The position numbers were made by a program, and so were the translations under genes. Positions 59,703-64,000 of a stretch of 64,000 nt of DNA are shown in pieces. The DNA comes from Terebella lapidaria. Its lineage: Eukaryota > Annelida > Polychaeta > Terebellida > Terebellidae. Location of the stretch: NCBI GenBank assembly GCA_949152475.1, contig OX424569.1, positions 21,365,170 through 21,429,169 on the forward strand, in the 5' to 3' direction. The stretch's first letter is position 1, and every line of letters begins with the position of its first letter. The notes beneath the pieces were generated by a model that saw only the letters and a program-made list of their open reading frames with translations, did no database searches and was not told the origin of the DNA.

Positions 59703-61020
59703 CGTGTGGCGGCCATTTTGATGTTTTTTACGGGGCCCAAATAGGACTTCCCCATGTTGAATTCTCCTATGCTTTATGATGGGCCACAATGTTCCTGATA
59801 TCTCACCTAATATTGAGATTAGAGACTTGGAATCAATTGTGGACATATAGGAAATGATATATGCTGAATATTCTCGTGACCTTGAATTTGACCTGTAACC
59901 TCATTTTCAAGGTTAGACCACAAAATGGCCGATATCTCGCTTATTAATAACTTTACAGCTTGAGAATCAATTGTGGACATATAGGAAGTGATATATGCTG
60001 AATATTCTCGTGACCTTGAATTTGACCTTTGACCTCATTTTCAAGGTCAGAGCACAAAATGGCTAATATCTCACTTATTATCAACATTACAGCTTAGAAA
60101 TCTATTGTGACTATATAGGAAATGATATATGCCGAATATTCTGATGACCTTGTATTTGACCTTTGATCTCATTTTCAAAGGTCAGAGCACAAAATCGCTA
60201 ATATCTCGCTTATAATTCACATTACAGCTTGGGAATCAATTGTGGACATATAAGTAATGGTATAAGCTGAATATTTTCATGACCTTGAATTTGACCTTTG
60301 ACCTTATTTTCAAGGTCAATGCACAAAATGGCTAATATCTCACTTATTATCGACTTTAGAGCTTAGGAATCAATTGTGGACATATAGGAAATGATATGTG
60401 TCGAATACTCTGATGACCTTGAAATTGACTTTTGACCTAAATTTCAAGGTCAAAACACAAAATGGCTAGTATCTCGCTTATTATCGACTTTACAGCTTAG
60501 AAATCAAATGTGGACATAAAGGAAATGATATACCAGGTATGCCGAATATTCTGATGACCTTGAATTTGACGTTCCACCTCGTTTGCAAAGTCAGAGTACA
60601 AAATGGCTAATTTCTCGCTTATGATTCACATTACAGTTTTGGAATCAAATGTGAACATATAAGGAATAATATATGCTGAATATTCTCATGACCTTGAATA
60701 TGATCTTTGACCTCATATATAGGAAATGATATATGCTGAATCTTCTGATTACCTTGAATTTGACCTTTGACCTCATTTTCAAGGTCAGAGCACAAAATGG
60801 CTAATATCTCGCTTATTATTTACTTTTCAGCTTGGGAATCAATTGTGGACATATAAGAAATAATATATATGGAATATTCTCGTGACTTTGGATATGACCT
60901 TTGACCTCATTTTCAAGGTCAGAGCATGAAATGGCGCATATCTCACTTGTTGTCAACTTTACAGCTTACAAATCAATTGTGGACATGATACATGCTGAAA
61001 ATACTTGTAACCTTGAAGTT
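59703..61020 (+). repeat. 134-bp satellite block containing the empty-site sister sequence
   Basis: Body fragment then about nine monomers. 59,840-60,220 parallels 16,190-16,716 and 60,218-60,330 parallels 56,278-56,390, so the stretch is continuous here where the other copy is interrupted. Later monomers carry deletions. Confidence 0.7.
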
Positions 61021-62550
61021 ACCAGACCATCGATCCGATCACCTATTGGCTAGCCGGTAAGCTACAGGTCCCTTGGGCCTATGTTTTCAAAATGGCGGCT
61101 GTTTTCGTCGAAAAAACGGTCAATTTTGAACTTTGGCGTCCATTTTCTCAAAAACTGTCTGATCAGATTTGAGGTTTTTGTTTCAAAAGATTCTCGTTAT
61201 GTACCTCTGTGATGTGTATAAGTTTGGTTGCCCTTGAATCGCCGGCCTGCGTATGGCAGCCATTTTGAATTTTCGACGGGTCGACGAAAAAAATTTTTCG
61301 GCCCAAATCGCATTACTATCCATTTTGGGCCATTTCTAGACAAAAAAAAAATTTCCCTCTGTAAAAAATTTTGGACTTAGAAAATTTTCGGCACTTTTTT
61401 CGTTCATAATGGGAGCTGCCAGGACTGTACTCATAGAACGCTTCAAGATCGAGCTTAGAAATTGGCACTTTCAAATGGGAAGTCATATATGGCGACTTGT
61501 GTGGTGACTTTGAATTTGACCTTGGATGACCTTGAAAGGTCAAAACAGCCATTTTGGGGTCTGAAAATGCCCAAATTTGCACCTTGTCTGTCTTTTCTCA
61601 AAAACTGTCTGATCAGTTTTGAGATTTTGGTTTCAAAAGATTCCTTATGTACCTTTATGATGTGTATAAGTTTTGTTGCCCTTTACTGGAATCGCCGGTC
61701 TCTGTGTGACAGCCATTTTGAATTTTTGACGGGTCCACGTAAAATTTTTTTTTTTGCCTCAAATCGCATTACTATCCATTTTAGGTCTTTTCTAGGCAAA
61801 AATAAATTTTCACCTTTTGAAAAAAATTTTGGACTTTGAAAATTTTCGGCACTCCCTTCATGATGGGAGCTGCCAGGACTGTGCTCATAGAACGCTTGAA
61901 GATAGAGCTTGGAAATTGGCACTTTCAAATGGGAAATCATATATGGTGATTTGTGTGGTGACCTTGAATTTGACCTTTGATGACCTTGAAAGGTCAAAGC
62001 AGCCATTTTTGGGTAAAAAAAATGCCCAGATTTGCCTCTACAGGTTAAATGCTTGCAGATGGAGCTTTAGTTTGCATTATGAGCATATAGGAAGTCATAT
62101 ATTGAACAACTGATGATGACCTTGACCTTGACCTCAGATGACCTTGACTGCTAAATGTCCGATGTGAAATGTGTAAATTAGCCACCGAGGCTTAAAGACT
62201 TGCACTTACAGGTTAGGATTGTGTATAAGCTTACAAGAAGTCATGTATTTATAGCACATCTCCTGGAGACTTTGAATTTGACCTTATGTATGACCTTGAA
62301 ATTCAAATCTCACAACCTTGCCTGACCTGACATGTGTAAATTGGCCTCTACAGACAATGTACTTGTTGATAGAGCTTATATCATGTATATGTTTGTATTA
62401 TGAACAATATGAAGTCATATGCAGCATACCTAATGGTCATATTGCAGTTCACAAAGATGACCTTGAATGGTAAATCTCAAAGTCATATGTCACTTGCAAT
62501 GCTTAAAGCCAAAATTGTCCGGTAACCTATCTTAGCCCTTGGGCTAATTT
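61021..62550 (+). mobile_element. AGGTTACC-related element, type B body, 5' end rearranged
   Basis: The 5' side has only a scrambled relic (ACCAGACCATCGATCCGATC, then GGTAAGCTACAGGTCCCTTG). From 61,085 the type B body matches 4,370-5,330 with moderate divergence. The 3' terminus GTCCGGTAACCT plus TTAGCCCTTGGGCTAA is at 62,517-62,550. Confidence 0.65.
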
Positions 62551-62792
62551 TCTCGGTCCAGTATGACTATTTGAGATGATAAGAACAAATTGGGGGATGC
62601 CACAATGCCTATAGGCTTTTATGTCTAGTTTATCCCTCACAGAAATTAATATTATGTTATTGATGTAAAATGTTTCAAAAAAAAAAGATTACATTCTGAA
62701 TTGTTTTCAGCATATTCTACAATATTGATATAGACTTCATTTGGTACGATTACCAGAATGCTTTTGCTTTCGAACCGGTATGTTTAGTTTTT
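62551..62792 (+). other. Spacer with GGGCATTTC-like 3' end
   Basis: GATGCCACAATGCCTATAGG and TTTATGTCTAGTTT resemble the terminus at 56,240-56,277. The rest is unrecognised AT-rich DNA before the next AGGTTACC start. Confidence 0.4.
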
Positions 62793-64000
62793 AGGTTACC
62801 GGACCTTTGGTCCGATAACCTATTGGCATGGCGTTGCGTCCGGCGTCGTCGTCCGTCGTTCGTCGTCGTCGTCCGTCAACAATTTTATCTTTAAAGTTTA
62901 AGATCGAATTTTTCTGAAATTTTGCACAAAAATGCCTAAAAATATTTCGAGAGGAAGGTATTTTTTAGTTTTTTTATTTTCGCATTTTTTTCAAAATGGC
63001 GGCCGTTTTCGACGAAAAATGCCTGATTTTGGACTTTGGCGGCCATTTTCTCAAAATCTGTTCAGTAACTTTTTTTTTTTATTGATGCATAACACTCCTC
63101 ATATGTACCCCTGTGACATGTATAAATTTCGTTGCCCTTGAATCGCTCGAAGTGGGCCATTTTGGGCCCAAATGGGACTTTCCCATGTTAAATTCTCCTA
63201 TGCTTTATAATGGGACACATTAAAGCCTAATATCTCACTTAATATTGAGATTAGAGACTAGGAATGAATTGTGGACATATAGGAAATGATATATGCTTAA
63301 TATTCTCGTGACCTTGAATTTGACCTTTGACCTCATTTTCAAGGTCACAGGACAAAATGACTAATATCTCGCTTATTATCGACTTTACAGCTTAGGAATC
63401 AATTGTGAACATATAGGAAATGATATATGCTGTATATTCTCGTGACCTTGACTTTGACCTTTGACCTCATTTTCAAGGTCACATGACAAAATGGCTAATA
63501 TCTCGCTTATTATCGACTTTACAGTTTAGGAATCAATTGTGAACATATAGGAAATGATATATGCTGAATATTTTCGTGACTTTGAATTTGACCTTTGACC
63601 TCATTTCCAAGGTCACAGGACAAAATTGCTAATATCTCGCTTATTATCGATTTTACAGCTTAAGAATCAATTGTGAACAGATAGGAAATGATATATGCTG
63701 AATATTCTCGTGACCTTGAATTTGACCTTTGACCTCATTTTCAAGGTCACAGGACAAAATGGCTAATATCTTGCTTATTATCGACTTTACAGCTTAGGAA
63801 TCAATTGTGAACATATAGGAAATGATATATGCTGAAAATTCTCATGACCTTGAATTTGACCTTTGACCTCATTTCCAAGGTCACAGGACAAAATTGCTAA
63901 TATCTCGCTTATTATCGACTTTACAGCTTAGGAATCAATTGTGAACATATAGGAAATGATATATGCTGAAAATTCTCATGACCCTGAATTTGACCTTTGA
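62793..64000 (+). mobile_element. AGGTTACC-family element (type A), 5' end, open at window edge
   Basis: The hairpin at 62,793 is followed by GTCGTC tracts to ~62,875, a body with AAAATGGCGGCC at 62,993, uninterrupted CAGTAAC T-run and ATTGATGCATAAC, and then six well-conserved 134-bp monomers running off the window. Confidence 0.75.

Overview
The window is eukaryotic, almost certainly from a repeat-rich animal genome. Genes have GT-AG introns, low coding density and AT-rich spacers, and the mobile elements are metazoan types (CR1/L2-like LINE, Penelope-like element, hAT, mariner, PIF/Harbinger, IS4EU-like, CMC/Tnp2). A marine invertebrate such as an echinoderm or another deuterostome fits best, but I cannot name the species. 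No housekeeping gene, rRNA, tRNA or CRISPR was recognised. Almost the whole window is transposon inside transposon.

Layout. (1) 1-16.7 kb and 56.3-64 kb are built from one abundant family, here called the AGGTTACC family. It has a 5' hairpin start, a (GTC)n microsatellite, a body rich in ATGGCGGCC, then often a 134-bp tandem satellite full of TGACCT/AGGTCA motifs. It ends with GTCCGGTAACCT plus a small hairpin (TTAGCCCTTGGGCTAA). This looks like the Helentron-associated/DINE/pearl class of non-autonomous elements. A ~4.1-kb segment is repeated at a 7.14-kb distance. (2) 16,717-56,277 can be explained as one 39.6-kb insertion into the satellite: a second hairpin-ended family that itself received many nested insertions. 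A sister copy at ~60.2 kb looks like the empty site. (3) On the left side of that block, an AGGTTACC element (20,594-27,513) contains a broken LINE, which contains a TTAA-flanked element, which contains a 5'-truncated Penelope-like element. (4) On the right side, another hairpin-ended element (27,624-51,258) contains an IS4EU-like DDE transposase pseudogene. That pseudogene is split in two by a 20.6-kb DNA transposon (29,469-50,074).

The 20.6-kb transposon is the main find. It has imperfect terminal inverted repeats starting CCCAG, a TA target duplication, and arrays of CAGCGGT/ACCGCTG motifs just inside both ends. It carries two divergent genes that both assemble into uninterrupted reading frames across introns: a five-exon, 840-residue Tnp2/DUF4218-like transposase (+, 40,667-47,857) and a thirteen-exon, 438-residue BEN-domain protein (-, 32,601-40,190). 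They share a 476-bp intergenic region. The layout resembles plant CACTA elements (transposase plus a second DNA-binding protein plus subterminal repeats). I infer that the BEN protein may bind the terminal arrays. Its introns have in turn taken hAT, PIF/Harbinger, LINE and hairpin-element insertions.
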